Assembly: GCF_910592395.1 (NCBI RefSeq)
Contig: NC_088310.1
Location: 15,385,501 to 15,449,500 of the forward strand
Source of the DNA: Lineus longissimus
Lineage: Eukaryota; Nemertea; Pilidiophora; Heteronemertea; Lineidae
Direction: 5' to 3'
DNA: 64,000 nucleotides
Position numbers and translations under genes: made by a program. This document shows, one piece after another, positions 41,386-52,769 of this stretch (the first letter of the stretch is position 1; the number at the start of each line of letters is the position of its first letter). Below the pieces are notes generated by a model. That model was given only the letters and a program-made list of their open reading frames with translations. It searched no databases and was not told the DNA's origin.

Positions 41386-42276
41386 AAATCCATTTTCCCT
41401 CAGTTTCCGTCAGAACTGCTGCTACTCTTTGACTCAGTCAAATTTTTCAAAGGTACAAAACAAAGACCCATAGTAGTATAAAACAAAGACCCTGCCCAAA
41501 ATCCATGACCGCATAGTGATATGCCATTAGAATTTGGTATGTAGGTTCTACCAATCCATATCCAACATTTCCTATGGAAATCGAATGCTTCTATAGCATT
41601 CCCTGTCTATACAGGGTGAAGAGCAAAATATGCATTGGGCTAATGTAGGCAAAAATCATCTATGTTCAGGAAATTTCTCTATCCTGTCACTGAAGGCCAC
41701 TAGGTCTCTACAATGACTCAATCATCCTTAGAACAACCCATTTTACCTCAGTTCTCGTCAGAACTGCTGCTACTTTTTGACTCAGTCAATTTTTTCAAAG
41801 GTACAAAACAAAGACGCTGCCCAATATCCATAAACGCATAGTGATATGCCATTAGAATTTGGTATGTAGGTTCTACCAATCCATATCCAACATTTCCTGT
41901 GGAAATCGAATGCATCTATAGCATTCCCTGTCTATACAGGGTGAAGAGCAAAATATGCATTGGGCTAATGTACGCAAAAATCATGTACAGGAAATTTCTC
42001 TATCCTGTTACTGAATGCCACTAGGTTTCTACAATGACTCAATGACCCTTAGAACAACCCATTTTACCTCAGTTCTCATCAGAACTGCTGCTACTTTTTG
42101 ACTCAGTCAATTTTTTCAAAGGTACAAAACAAAGACCCATAGTAGTATAAAACAAAGACCCTGCCCAAAATCCATGAACGCATCGTGATATGCCATTAGA
42201 ATTTGGTATGTCGGTTCTACCAATCCCTATCCAACATTTTCTGTTGAAATCGAATGCATCTATAGCAAATACCCCC
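41386..42276 (+). repeat. Left arm, three tandem units of ~320-350 bp
   Basis: Each unit contains AACTGCTGCTACT, then GACTCAGTCAA, GGTACAAAACAAAGAC, GCCATTAGAATTTGGTATGT, CCTGTCTATACAGGGTGAAG and TTTCTCTATCCTGT. Unit starts are near 41390, 41745 and 42065; the third is cut short before a C run at about 42286-42302. The inverted right arm holds two such units. AAACAAAGACCC is additionally amplified at the outer end. Confidence 0.85.
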
Positions 42277-42378
42277 ATAGGACATTGCCCCCCCCCCCCC
42301 CCGGTGCGCTTGGATGGAGCTAGCTGGACGTTTGAGCTCGTGATTTGACCTAATCTTCAAGGTCACTGGGGTCGTTAC

Positions 42379-42536
42379 TTTTTATATTGCCCAAGTTGTA
42401 ATTTGACTCAGGACAAATGTACTCAGTTGTTACTCCACAGTAGCTCAATTTTCCATCTTAATATGTTACTCAAGCTGTAACTTGACTGGGTATTGCTGTA
42501 CATATTTTAGTTAGAAGTAGTGTTACTAATTTTACT
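42379..42536 (+). repeat. Direct repeat left of the Kolobok insertion (partner at 52193-52336)
   Basis: The segment TTTTTATATTGCCCAAGTTG ... TAGTTAGAAGTAGTGTTACT recurs in the same orientation on the other side of the Kolobok element, with about 20 bp deleted in the right copy and a few substitutions. A shorter piece of the same repeat (CCCAAATTGTAATTTGACTT) touches the right TTAA. It belongs to the older element, not to Kolobok. Confidence 0.75.
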
Positions 42537-42844
42537 GGAGTACTTTATAGTGTGTAGGCCCTACATATTGAATCTTTCCTTGAACTGTTAAAGTTGGTTT
42601 AAGTGTTCTTCACTGTTATTGAAGGAGATAGTCTGTATAGTTTGGGTATTGCTTGAATTGCGATTCATTCAAGTTGTGATTTAGATAACTTGTTAAAGGA
42701 TAGCTCCTGGAATAAATCACTACAGCGATAATCGGGAAAACTGACGCACCTGCATATTCTGTATATCATTATTATTCCAATATAGGACTGTTTATCGTAC
42801 AAAAATTTGCGTTTGTACCAATAAAGGTGTTTTCAATCCACTAA

Positions 42845-43243
42845 GAGACAAGACCACAATTGATTTTTAAAGCCTTTTAGGAGTTAAATTGTCAATGTTT
42901 GACCGCGACGCATCAAATACTGCGTGGGGTTGTGAATCTGAAATTTAGATTATGTTATTCCGGACAGTCAGGCAAGTAAATGGTGAAAAATAAACTGGTA
43001 GTTGACCACGGAAATTTTTTGATAATCGACAAATTAGACAGACTTTGATATTTCCACTCTTTTCAGCCAACTGGCAGAAAAAACTCACCAGTTTATTTTT
43101 CACCATTTACTCGCCCGACTGTCCGGAATAACACTATCTAAATTTCAGATTCACAACACCACGCATTCTTTGATGCGTCGCGGTCAAACATTGATAATTT
43201 AACTGCTAAAAGGCTTAAAAAAAATCAATTGTGGTCTTGTCTC
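42845..43243. mobile_element. Palindromic MITE, copy E1
   Basis: The ends are GAGACAAGACCAC and GTGGTCTTGTCTC. The two halves are reverse complements over about 155 bp (for example CAATGTTTGACCGCGACGCA on the left and TGCGTCGCGGTCAAACATTG on the right), leaving a centre of about 90 bp. It is non-coding and able to form a long hairpin. Confidence 0.85.
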
Positions 43244-46093
43244 CATTTACACTACATTTTGGGTCAATATAGTGAAAAATTTGAATATGCTCAAATCACT
43301 CTAATTCATTTAGAATATTGTATTGCTGATGATTTAAGGTCAAAACAAGCTAAAATAATGAGAAAAAAACTTAATTTGACCCAAATAAGAGTCAACCTAA
43401 CCCCGGTCTAAGTTCGGTTTCATTTTTACAAGTCTTGCTGTGTTGCCATTCATTTTGTAATTTCTTGTAAGGCCTTGATTCTGAAAGTTGTGCCCTAAGC
43501 AGCAAATATATTCCTAAATCACATCCTAAACTTTCAGCTCCATAGCTTGCTTATTCTGGCCAGGGCTGGTCTTTGAATTTGGTGCTGTTGGCTGCAAAAT
43601 CATGAGTTTTTGTCCTCTTTCGTCGCTTTTGGCACAGTGTACCACTCTTTGAAATGTCTCTCATTTCTTCAAAAATGTCCAGATATGACTTTACGTTGTT
43701 GGAGAGTTGTGGGATGTCATGTACATTAGTTTGAACAAATTCTCAAAATGTTTACCCCTGAAATGTACCTTCATTGAGACAAGACCACTAATGAATATTC
43801 ATAGTTTGGAGGGTCGAGGCCTATCAATTAGACGAGTGCATGTTTTTTACTCTCAAGTACATATTTGGAGAGGTATTGAAAAAATATTTGCTGTGGCAAG
43901 TCTACAGATGTGAATAAATTGTTTGGTAAAAAAATAATTTTGAATTTCCACAACCTGGCCATAGGGGGGTGGTTCAAATTTGGAGTGAAAATGGCCGATA
44001 TGGGTAAAAATGTCCACTTGTGTCAAACTTGTCAATTTAAAAAAAAATTTCCGTGGTCAATCACCAATTTAAATCGCACCAGTTACTCGCAAGACTAACC
44101 CGTATATCATATCCGAATTTCAGTTTCACTACTTGACGCATTCTTAGATGCGTCGCGGTCAAACATTGACAATTTAACTGCTAAAAGGCTTAAAAAATCA
44201 ATATTGTGGTCTTGTCTCCATTTACACTACATTTTGGGTCAATTAAGTGAAAAATTTGAATGTGCTCAAATCACTCTAATTCATTTAGAATATTGTATTG
44301 CTGATGATTTAAGGTCAAAACAAGCTAAAATAATCAGAAAAAAACTTAATTTGACCCAAATATGAGTCAACCTACCCCCGGTCTAAGTTCGGTTTCATTT
44401 TTACAAGTCTTGTTGTGTTGCCATTCATTTTGTAATTTCTTTGAAACTACTTAGGCCTTGATTCTGAAAGTTGTGCCCTAAGCAGCAAAGATATTCCTAA
44501 ATCACATCCTAAACTTTCAGCTCCATAGCTTGCTTATTCCGGCCAGGGCTGGTCTTTGAATTTGGTGCTGTTGGCTGCAAAATCATGACTTTTTGTCGAT
44601 TTTGTCCTCTTTCGTCGCTTTGGCACAGTTGTACCACTCTTTGAAATGTCTCTCATTTCTCCAAAAATGTCCAGATATGACCTTCCTTTGTTGGAGAGTT
44701 GTGCGAGTAACTGGTGCGATTTAAATTGGTGATTGACCACGGAAATTTTTTTTTAAATTGACAAGTTTGACACAAGTGGAAATTTTTACCCATATCGGCC
44801 ATTTTCACTCCAAATTTGAACCACCCCCCCTATGGCCAGGTTGTCGAAATTCAAAATTATTTTTTTACCAAACAATTAATTCATATCTGTAGACTTGCCA
44901 CAGCAAATATTTTTTCAATACCTCTCCAAATATGTACTTGAGAGTAAAAAACATGCACTCGTCTAATTGATAGGCCTCGACCCTCCAACCTATGAATATT
45001 CATTAGTGGTCTTGTCTCAATGAAGGTACATTTCAGGGGTTAACATTTTGAGAATTTTTTCAAACTAATGTACATGACATCCCACAACTCTCCAACAAAG
45101 GAAAGTCATATCTGGACATTTTTGGAGAAATGAGAGACATTTCAAAGAGTGGTACACTGTGCCAAAAGCGACGAAAGAGGACAAAAACTCATGATTTTGC
45201 AGCCAACAGCACCAAATTCAAAGACCAGCCCTGGCCAGAATAAGCAACCTATGGAGCTGAAAGTTTAGGATATGATTTAGGAATATCTTTGCTGCTTAGG
45301 CACAACTTTCAGAATCAAGGCCTAAGTAGTTTCAAAGAAATTACAAAATGAATGGCAACACAACAAGACTTGTAAAAATGAAACCGAACTTAGACCGGGG
45401 GTAGGTTGACTCATATTTGGGTCAAATTAAGTTTTTTTCTGATTATTTTAGCTTGTTTTGACCTTAAATCATCAGTAATACAATATTCTAAATGAATTAG
45501 AGTGATTTGAGCACATTCAAATTTTTCACTAAATTGACCCAAAATGTAGTGTAAATGAAGGTACATTTCAGGGGTAAACATTTTGAGAATTTTTTCAAAC
45601 TAATGTACATGACATCCCACAACTCTCCAACAAAGGAAAGTCATATCTGGACATTTTTGGAGAAATGAGAGACATTTCAAAGAGTGGTTCACTGTGCCAA
45701 AAGCGACGAAAGAGGACAAAAACTCATGATTTTGCAGTCAACAGCACCAAATTCAAAGACCAGCTTTGGCCAGAACAAGCAAGCTATGGAGCTGAAAGTT
45801 TAGGATGTGATTTAGAAATATCTTTGCTGCTTAGGGCACAACTTTCAGAATCAAGGCCTAAGTAGTTTCAAAGAAATTACAAAATGAATGGCAACACAAC
45901 AAGACTTGTAAAAATGAAACCGAACTTAGACCGGGGGTAGGTTGACTCATATTTGGGTCAAATTAAGTTTTTTTCTGATTATTTTAGCTTGTTTTGACCT
46001 TAAATCATCAGAATACAATATTCTAAATGAATTAGAGTGATTTGAGCACATTCAAATTTTTCACTAAATTGACCCAAAATGTAGTGTAAAATG
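43244..46093. repeat. Mirror-symmetric array: four copies of segment B with MITE copies E2 and E3
   Basis: Segment B (about 480-530 bp; CATTTACACTACATTTTGGG ... GGAGAGTTGTG) occurs twice in plus orientation (43244-43775 and 44219-44704) and twice inverted (about 45019-45555 and 45556-46093). MITE E2 spans 43776-44218 between the first two. E3, cut at its left end, spans 44705-45018 at the centre of symmetry. Copies differ by only a few percent. Frames such as 44740-44534 or 45665-45865 are fortuitous because they occur in only one copy. The axis of symmetry lies near 44.7-44.9 kb. Confidence 0.8.
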
Positions 46094-46539
46094 GAGACAA
46101 GACCACAATTGATTTTTTAAGCCTTTTAGCAGTTAAATTGTCAATGTTTGACCGCGACGCATCAAAGAATGCGTCAAGTAGTGAAACTGAAATTCGGATA
46201 TGATATACGGGTTAGTCTTGCGAGTAACTGGTGCGATTTAAATTGGTGATTGACCACGGAAATTTTTTTTTAAATTGACAAGTTTGACACAAGTGGACAT
46301 TTTTACCCATATCGGCCATTTTCACTCCAAATTTGAACCCCCCCCCCCCCTATGGCCAGGTTGTCGAAATTCAAAATTATTTTTTTTACCAAACAATTTA
46401 TTTATATCTGTAGACTTGCCACAGCAAATATTTTTTCAATACCTCTCCAAATATGTACTTGAGAGTAAAAAACATGCACTCGTCTAATTGATAGGCCTCG
46501 ACCCTCCAACCTATGAATATTCATTAGTGGTCTTGTCTC
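46094..46539. mobile_element. Palindromic MITE, copy E4
   Basis: Bounded by GAGACAAGACCAC (46094) and GTGGTCTTGTCTC (46539). The right half is the same variant as E3 (GTGCGATTTAAATTGGTGAT ... ATGAATATTCATTAGTGG). A C run (about 46338-46350) differs in length from the other copies. The following gene starts 165 bp downstream, so its promoter may lie in or next to this copy. Confidence 0.8.
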
Positions 46540-46704
46540 CTAAACACAGAGTTCATGGAGGGTGCCATTTTTTCACTTTTTTCGCGATCTCTCCTCCAAA
46601 ACCGGAGAGCCTTGACACCACGTGTGCAATTCACCGCATGTCAGTATTGTCACAATAGCAGTCAGCTGATTGATATTTTGAGATCGTGTTATTGTATTGT
46701 TATC

Positions 46705-47783
46705 ATGGCGGCTTCAGATGATGAAAGCTACGTTGACAGCAGTGACACTTCGATGAGCAGCGGGAGTTATGAAGATTTGGATGTAGGGGGGAATGTTGGT
46801 GTACAGGGCTACCAGTTTGAGCCGGAATATGAAGAGGGGGGGGGCTTGCTGCTATGGCTCAAGCTATTGAAGATGCAGCTGGACCCGATGTTGATGGCCA
46901 AAATGAGGATGTGGATGGGCCCGCCGATGAGGACCGGACCACCCTCAATGTTGAGGAGTGGTGCAAATGCACACACTGTGATATTATGGCTACACATTTT
47001 GAGTGCATGTGCTGCCATGATCAGGATGTAGTGGCAGCCAGGTTTGAGGACCCAGACAGTGGGGACGTTTTGATGGACTGCATCACAGACCACCAGGACT
47101 TCGTCCCCGTCTGCCTGAACAGGGCAGTGATCGAAACAACCATGGCCCGGCTACATCACGCCTATATCGAGAGGAGGGATGACAACACTTCGACAAACAA
47201 GTAAGGAGCTCAGAGTCATGGGCTGTAGCAAAATTAAAGTCAAAAGAAATGAGCAATTTTATTTTTTCCCATAACAGGCCGAAATTTTTTTAATTCTCTT
47301 TGCTTCAACAAAATTTGGCAATGGCATAACATTCACAGTGAAGTCATTCTTCTAGAGGATTGCTAGAGAATAACTTCTTCTCTAACCCCCACCCCATCAC
47401 TTTTTACATGGGGGCCTCAGTAATGAGAAGCAACTGCATTTGGCATGATTAGAACTGATTTTATGTGAATAACAAGCAATTTTATTGAACATTCATGGTA
47501 AATGTAAATATAATACTAGTGTACAAGATGAACTGAATAGGTTCCTCATATAATAAATATTATTGGAGTTGAATTTTCTTCTTTCAGGTGCCTCAGGCAT
47601 GGGGCCTACCGTCAAATGATCTTTTGGGCCCATGGGTTCCTCGGCCGGAAAGTTCATCGTGTCATCCCAAGTTGTGTGGTGAAGCGTATTCGGGGGGGGG
47701 GGGGGGGGGCATTCCTAGCTGCAGATGACCAATATGTTGGCTTTCTTGAAGCCAATGTGGATGACCTTGACCAGTCAGACTGA
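46705..47783 (+). CDS. P2X7 ballast-like (P2RX7 C-terminal) domain protein, two exons
   Basis: The ATG at 46705 (MAASDDESYVDSSDTSMSSG) opens an acidic, serine-rich leader. The domain follows: NVEEWCKCTHCDIMATHFEC, MCCHDQDVV, DCITDHQDFVPVCLN, then after the intron CLRHGAYRQMIFWAHGFLGR, HRVIPSCVVKRIR and DQYVGFLEAN. Clustered cysteines, A-Y-R-Q-x-I-x-W and VIPSCVV are the signatures of the intracellular zinc/palmitoylated 'ballast' domain of the P2X7 receptor, which also exists as stand-alone genes in invertebrates. Exon 1 ends AA|GTAAGG at 47200; exon 2 starts at 47588 after TTTCAG and completes the lysine codon. A 9-G run (46836-46844) shifts the frame in exon 1, and an 18-G run in exon 2 adds glycines in frame. 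No channel domain is present. It lies between the Kolobok TIRs and faces the transposase. Function is unknown. Confidence 0.75.
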
Positions 47784-48290
47784 ATTTCTTCACGCTCACT
47801 ATTTATTTGGTATCCTAGTCCAAAAACTGCTGACACCTTTTATCTAAAGAAGAGGACATAGTGCAATCAAGGACATTTTTCAATTGACTTCCAGTCCAGA
47901 AGACAGTTACCTCAGAAATATTTCACTTTTAGAATACTATGCACTGTAATCTCTCCTGGGTGACATCCCCTTACTGTAATTGATCTCTAACCCGGGCCAA
48001 CCATGAGACAAGGGCCTGTGATAAACTTTAGAAAAATGCATTTCAATATCATTGATAAGTCTATTTATGAAATGGTCCAAACATGAATTGGCCCCAGAAA
48101 GCTATACACTTGATGTTATACAGATTCAATAATGAGTAATAAAGCATTCTTATTCAAAGTTTAACAAAAGAGACTAAATCATTTCATTATTTGATGGCCT
48201 GAAAGACCAATAAAATGTGTTTTTTAGCTTCAAAATTTCCCCCAACCCAACCCACTCTACATGTCGTGTCTGTTCAATTCCAACCTTCGT

Positions 48291-49800
48291 TCATTTGATG
48301 AACCTAGAGTACCGGAGCGACTCTTCAAGATCGGGTCTTTCAACAGAGGTTATTCTCTGTGGAAGGATTGGCTCCAACACCGGTGTGGGTTTTGTACCAG
48401 ACATGACATGTTCAACCACAGTTGTCATCATTTTTGGGAGGTAAGCATAATCCTTCTGCTCTTTTACATTTTTTGCAACCCAATGGTCCCGTCCCTTGGG
48501 ACAACTGTGGTAATATCGTGGCTTCCCTGACTTGTTGATGATCTGTTTGCGCTCAGAATGTTCATTGTGATCCAATGCAACTAGTTGGGTCCTTGCAACC
48601 ATGCCCTTGTAAGAAAAATGCCTGCTCTTTGGCATGTATTTTATCATCTCTGAATGATTCACTTCTAGTATTCTTGTGTGGCAGAAACTACTCAGTTGAC
48701 CAACATCTGCCAGTAATCTCTTGTCATTGACAACAGTTGCCAATGCTTTTAATGAAGGAGAGTCTGGTTCAAGCCATTTCTTTTTTCTAGACACTTCGTC
48801 TGTGAGGGGGGCATGGTTACAAGCATGAAACATGGTTTTGTCCCCCCATTCATGGATATCCTGGACATGATACAGGATGGATGTCCACATCTCTTTCAGC
48901 AACACAGGGTCACCCTCACAAGACGCAGCTGAAAACCAGAGGTGAACAATGATAGCCTTGATCCATGGACCAAGAGGGCGACAAGCGGTCAGTAGCCAAA
49001 ACTCCAACTGTAATTTTAGAATGTTTTAAGCTGTCAATGCAGTCGATGAGGCCCTGATCTTTCTCCATGTTGCAGCTCTTCAAATCAGGTCTAACCTGTT
49101 TCAAACTGAAATCAATCACCTTCTCATTGGCGGCCCCCATAACGGTATATGTACCATACTTTGCACTGTGTCCAGGTGAGTCATACTGTCCATCGCCAAT
49201 GACAGTAATTGACCTGTCCTGCAGGGCCTGAACAAGCTTGGACCTGTGCTCTCTCCAAGCTTCATCTACCACAGGAAAGAGGTACAAATTATGTTTGCCA
49301 TGAAATGTTGATTTTGTAATAAAGCGGATGTTCATTAGTTTGGCAAATTTCATTACAGCGGTGAAAGGATTTCCAGTGAAGAGAATTGAGGCAGCTAATG
49401 AAATGTTCCAAACTGGAGGCTTGTTACAAACTGGCTGGTAATGCCAGTAGAAGACATGGTGGTTTTTGCAAACCAAACGAAATGTGACTAAAGAGCCACG
49501 CTGAATTTGATTCTTACAAATAGTTCCAAACTTCTGGCCACAGTCCGGACAAGTGCCATATGATAGGAATATTTCTAATAGTTTACCCTCGTACACAATG
49601 AATTTCTCCTGCTCAATGTAATTACCAGCACTATTGGAAAATTGGTCCTCGTTTAATATATCAAAGTGTTTTGCACAATCATCCACCTTTCTTGCTGTGG
49701 TAGGAAGCTCGAAGTCAGAGTCGTCACTGGTAACATCAGACTCTGAGGTAGCAGCTAGTGCATCATCTACATGTAAATTACTTTCTCCTCCAGGCAGAAG
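48291..49800 (-). pseudogene. Kolobok transposase core, internal deletion
   Basis: The exon opens at 49800 after a TTCCAG acceptor (LLPGGESNLHVDDALAATSE). It contains CPDCGQKFGTICK, a zinc-ribbon-like segment, then ITVIGDGQYDSPGHSAKYGT with the first catalytic aspartate, VIDFSLKQVRPDL, MEKDQGLIDC and ITVGVLATDR with the second. The next expected segment (histidine, then F-D-x-W-H and about 40 residues) is missing; in another frame LGPWIKAIIVHLWFSAASCE follows at once, then EWGDKTMFHACNHAPLTDEV and MVARTQLVALDHN. These are Kolobok motifs in order. The deletion with frame change at about 48960-48990 would abolish activity. Confidence 0.85.
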
Positions 49801-50520
49801 CTGGAACAGAATTTTTGGTTTTAGTTAGAGACAATATCAAGAGCAAAGCGATCACTCACATTCTGGGGGGGGGGGGGGGGGGGGGTTATTCATGAACACA
49901 TTTAGCTCCATTATACCGTACTGTACATGTACCAGAAAATAAATCTTGTATAACAAGCTAACCACATACCTACACATACATCACATGTACACTGTTTGTT
50001 GGTAATGGTAAGTAAATTCCTATTCCTCAAAGCCAGTAAGCAGCATTGGTGACAATGAGCGTCTTTGAGAATAACTAACATGGCATGATTGTAGCACATC
50101 TGCTGAGCTAATATCAGGACTAGGCTGAGGAGGTTGCAAGTCTGCTTCTCTTGTACTTTCACTGCTTGATCTTGGTCGGAGGGTGGAATCTTGATCCGGT
50201 TGATTAGCCTGAAAAGTGGGAAATGTCGCATTACTACTAGTACATCAAAGCTTTTGAATGTTTTTATTACTGAACAGGTATACTGTAAGCCCATTATTTG
50301 AATCAATAAATGGATTGTTTTTTTCTTTAGTAATAGTATATTCATCATTTGGGGTACAGTAGGACATTCTGCATTTGCCTCATTGTATGCTGTATGCTTA
50401 CTGCTAATGTATACAGTACTTTTAATAGGTAAACATGATTCATTTCATGAATTACCATGGTTATTCTATTTCTATTGTTACATCCAAATCTTTAGAAGTT
50501 AGGATTCATTTTACAATTAC

Positions 50521-51688
50521 CTTACTATAGGAATGATCATGCTGTACGACCTCCACTGAGCCATACAACATGCCATCTATCCTCTGCATGAATGCCATAT
50601 CCCAGTCTGTTTGGGTATCAACATCATGCTTCACTGGTTGTGGGGTGGGGATGACATCGGCATCTGGTGGCGTGGGTGGCTCGGTATCATTTTTTCTCCT
50701 TTCTTCCTAAGCGTTGGGGTGTTGCTGACTTCACTTGCTTTGCTGGGACTGTCTTGAAGTAATGACTGTACAATCTGGAAGTAGAGCAGGACTATTAGTA
50801 AATCAATGTAAATACACAGTAAGAGTATATACTTGAGTGGCTGATGGAGCGGTGAGGGTAGCCCGCAACATGCCAAGCCCCATGTCTGTCGGGGTATGAT
50901 GATTCATATAACTAAGGCACACAGGCTATGCCACAGACTCAAAAGTAGAGGGGGCTAGTGGTGGTACTGGTTTTTATATCATTATAGTGGTTTGGCAAGG
51001 AAAAGGTCTGTTTAGATTTCCATGGTTTTGCTGGTCATGCTGGGCTGAGCCTAGAGCCGAGAGACTGCATATTCTGAAGGTCTAGGGCTTGCTCTACTGC
51101 CTTCGTTTAGAGCTAGGCCTAGGTCATATTCGTTTTAGGCCTAGGCCTAGCGGTAGGCGTATGGCTCGGCCTTCCTATATTATAGTCCTAGGGCTACTAC
51201 ACGACTAGGCTACTTACATTTTTTTGGGTTAGCCTTTGAATCCTGTCAACACTTCTTGGTCGTTTCGGAGTTCTAACCTTGACTGATGATGCAGGAGTTG
51301 AAATCAAGGCACTCCCACTTGCACCGTTGGCGGAATTCGATGATGAGGACGGGGTGGGCGAGGGCACGGGGAACTGGCCAGGCTTCCAAAGGGTTGGCAC
51401 TCCATCAGCTCTAATCCGTGTTTTCGGGGTCTTCCTTCCAAATGCTTTGGCCTTCAGCTCACCTTCAGATTTAAAACAGTCTTTCTCGAAGTGTAGCTCG
51501 CAAACTTGGTCATTCTTTGTGAATGTTTTCTTTCTTTTGTCCAGGGCAGCCCGCCGAATCGCATGCAACCATTTCCTAGAAAGTTCTTCATTTTTCAGTG
51601 GCCACTGTTTAAATCGAATTCCACTCATCACACCGGACATATTCCCACATCCTGGGACCATGCACCGAGGCAATTTGCATTCAAGCAA
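50521..51688 (-). CDS. Kolobok transposase 5' exons with THAP domain
   Basis: The first exon (51688-51218) encodes a THAP zinc finger: C9-x4-C14 (CMVPGC), IRFKQWP, W40 and C63-x2-H66 (VCELHF), then GVPTLW in the place of A-V-P-T-(I/L)-F. THAP domains bind the transposon ends. A serine/proline tail (PSPTPSSSSNSANG) follows; the exon ends AAT|GTAAGT. A second exon from 50774 to about 50521-50525 carries IVQSLLQDSPSKASEVSNTP and, after a one-base frame change near 50700, HDVDTQTDWDMAFMQRIDGM. A further exon near 50206-50030 is possible but not certain. This is the N-terminal part of the transposase whose core lies at 48291-49800. Confidence 0.8.
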
Positions 51689-52192
51689 TCAATATATTAC
51701 GCGAATGTCCAAATAAAACGAAATTAGAATGATTTAATTGCGTGAAATCTTGAGACATGCGAGAGAGATGTGAATCGCGAAGAAACGGATATGGATTCAC
51801 ACATGGATTCACACACTGCGCACGCACGAAAAGCGGTGACAAGCCCATAATATGCATGATCGGTGCTTCGGAATTTCAGCCAATCACTGCCATTGCACAC
51901 ACCGCGTCATCACCGAGGGAAATTTGACTCAAAATGGCGTCGTTCATGTCAGTAAAATAAGCACTATTAATATCAATTTTTCATCCTGAACTATTATATT
52001 TCTTCCACTTTCAAAAGGTTTGTGGTAAAGAGGAATACTCATTTAATATATTTCCATTGGTTTCGTTCAAAAAGGCTGCCAACGATTTATTCCAGGAGCT
52101 ATCCTTTAAGCCCAAATTGTAATTTGACTTGGATAGGTTTATATGGGGTGTACGTGAACAGTTAGTTGGTTCGAGTCGTTTAATAATTTATC

Positions 52193-52336
52193 ATTACTTT
52201 TTATATTGCCCAAATTGTAATTTGACTCAGGTGTTAGTCCACAGAAGCTCAATTTTCCATCTCAATATATTACTCAAGCTGTAACTTGACTGGGTATTTC
52301 TGTACATATGTTAGTTAGAAGTAGTGTTACTAAGTT
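52193..52336 (+). repeat. Direct repeat right of the Kolobok insertion (partner at 42379-42536)
   Basis: Same orientation as the left copy; it shares ATATTGCCCAA(A/G)TTGTAATT, TCAAGCTGTAACTTGACTGG and TAGTTAGAAGTAGTGTTACT. It is internal to the 12.1-kb element. Confidence 0.75.
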
Positions 52337-52769
52337 AGCCTTGAACCGTATTGAACAACTTCAGTGCCTCATATGATTTACTAAATGTCGATCAGAGTTG
52401 GTCTTAGCTTTACATTATACCGCTTTAACTGATTTGTGAGATGGTCAGGTGACTTTGAATATATTTGTCAGTGTGATAATATGAGGAGTTAAGTAATAAA
52501 ATATCATCAAACAGATACAGATTCTTAGATTAGTCATTGTAGAGTAATAAGCAAATTCCCATTCCATTACTGAGTCAAAAAATAGCCGGTAAACTGGGAT
52601 GTTTTTAAGGGCCATTGGCCCATTGTGTCCTAGTAGCCTTTTGTGACAGGAAAGAGAAATTTCCTGTATTTTGCCCTTACCAACATTTGGCTGAGTCGAA
52701 CAGTAGCCTCAATACTGACAGAAGTAAATTGAGTTGTAATTGTTCAAACGACTGTTGACTGTTGACTGT

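Larger units (their letters stand above)
42697..52105. mobile_element. 9.4-kb Kolobok-superfamily DNA transposon with cargo gene
   Basis: The left end AGGATAGCTCCTGGAATAAA is repeated exactly in reverse at the right end (22 bp in total), and TTAA lies directly outside on both sides (42693-42696 and 52106-52109), the target duplication of Kolobok and of piggyBac-like elements. The encoded transposase (minus, 51688-48291) has the THAP domain and core motifs of Kolobok, which decides the family. A second gene (plus, 46705-47783) encodes a P2X7 ballast-like domain and is convergent with the transposase. The left third is an array of palindromic repeats. Several G runs are present. Loss of part of the transposase core means this copy cannot move by itself. 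Confidence 0.85.

Noticed and set aside
44534-45865. Short ORFs in the palindrome array
   Set aside because: Present in one copy of segment B but broken in the others, so not under coding constraint.
46705-47783. A complete P2X7 receptor
   Set aside because: No transmembrane segments or P2X ectodomain are encoded; only the ballast-like domain with an acidic leader is present.
51279-51716. 145-codon plus-strand ORF
   Set aside because: Antisense to the THAP exon; the minus frame has the C2CH residues and a proper splice donor.
42693-52109. piggyBac origin of the TTAA duplications
   Set aside because: piggyBac also uses TTAA, but the transposase has a THAP domain and the DGxxDSPGHSAKYGTY and TDR blocks of Kolobok.
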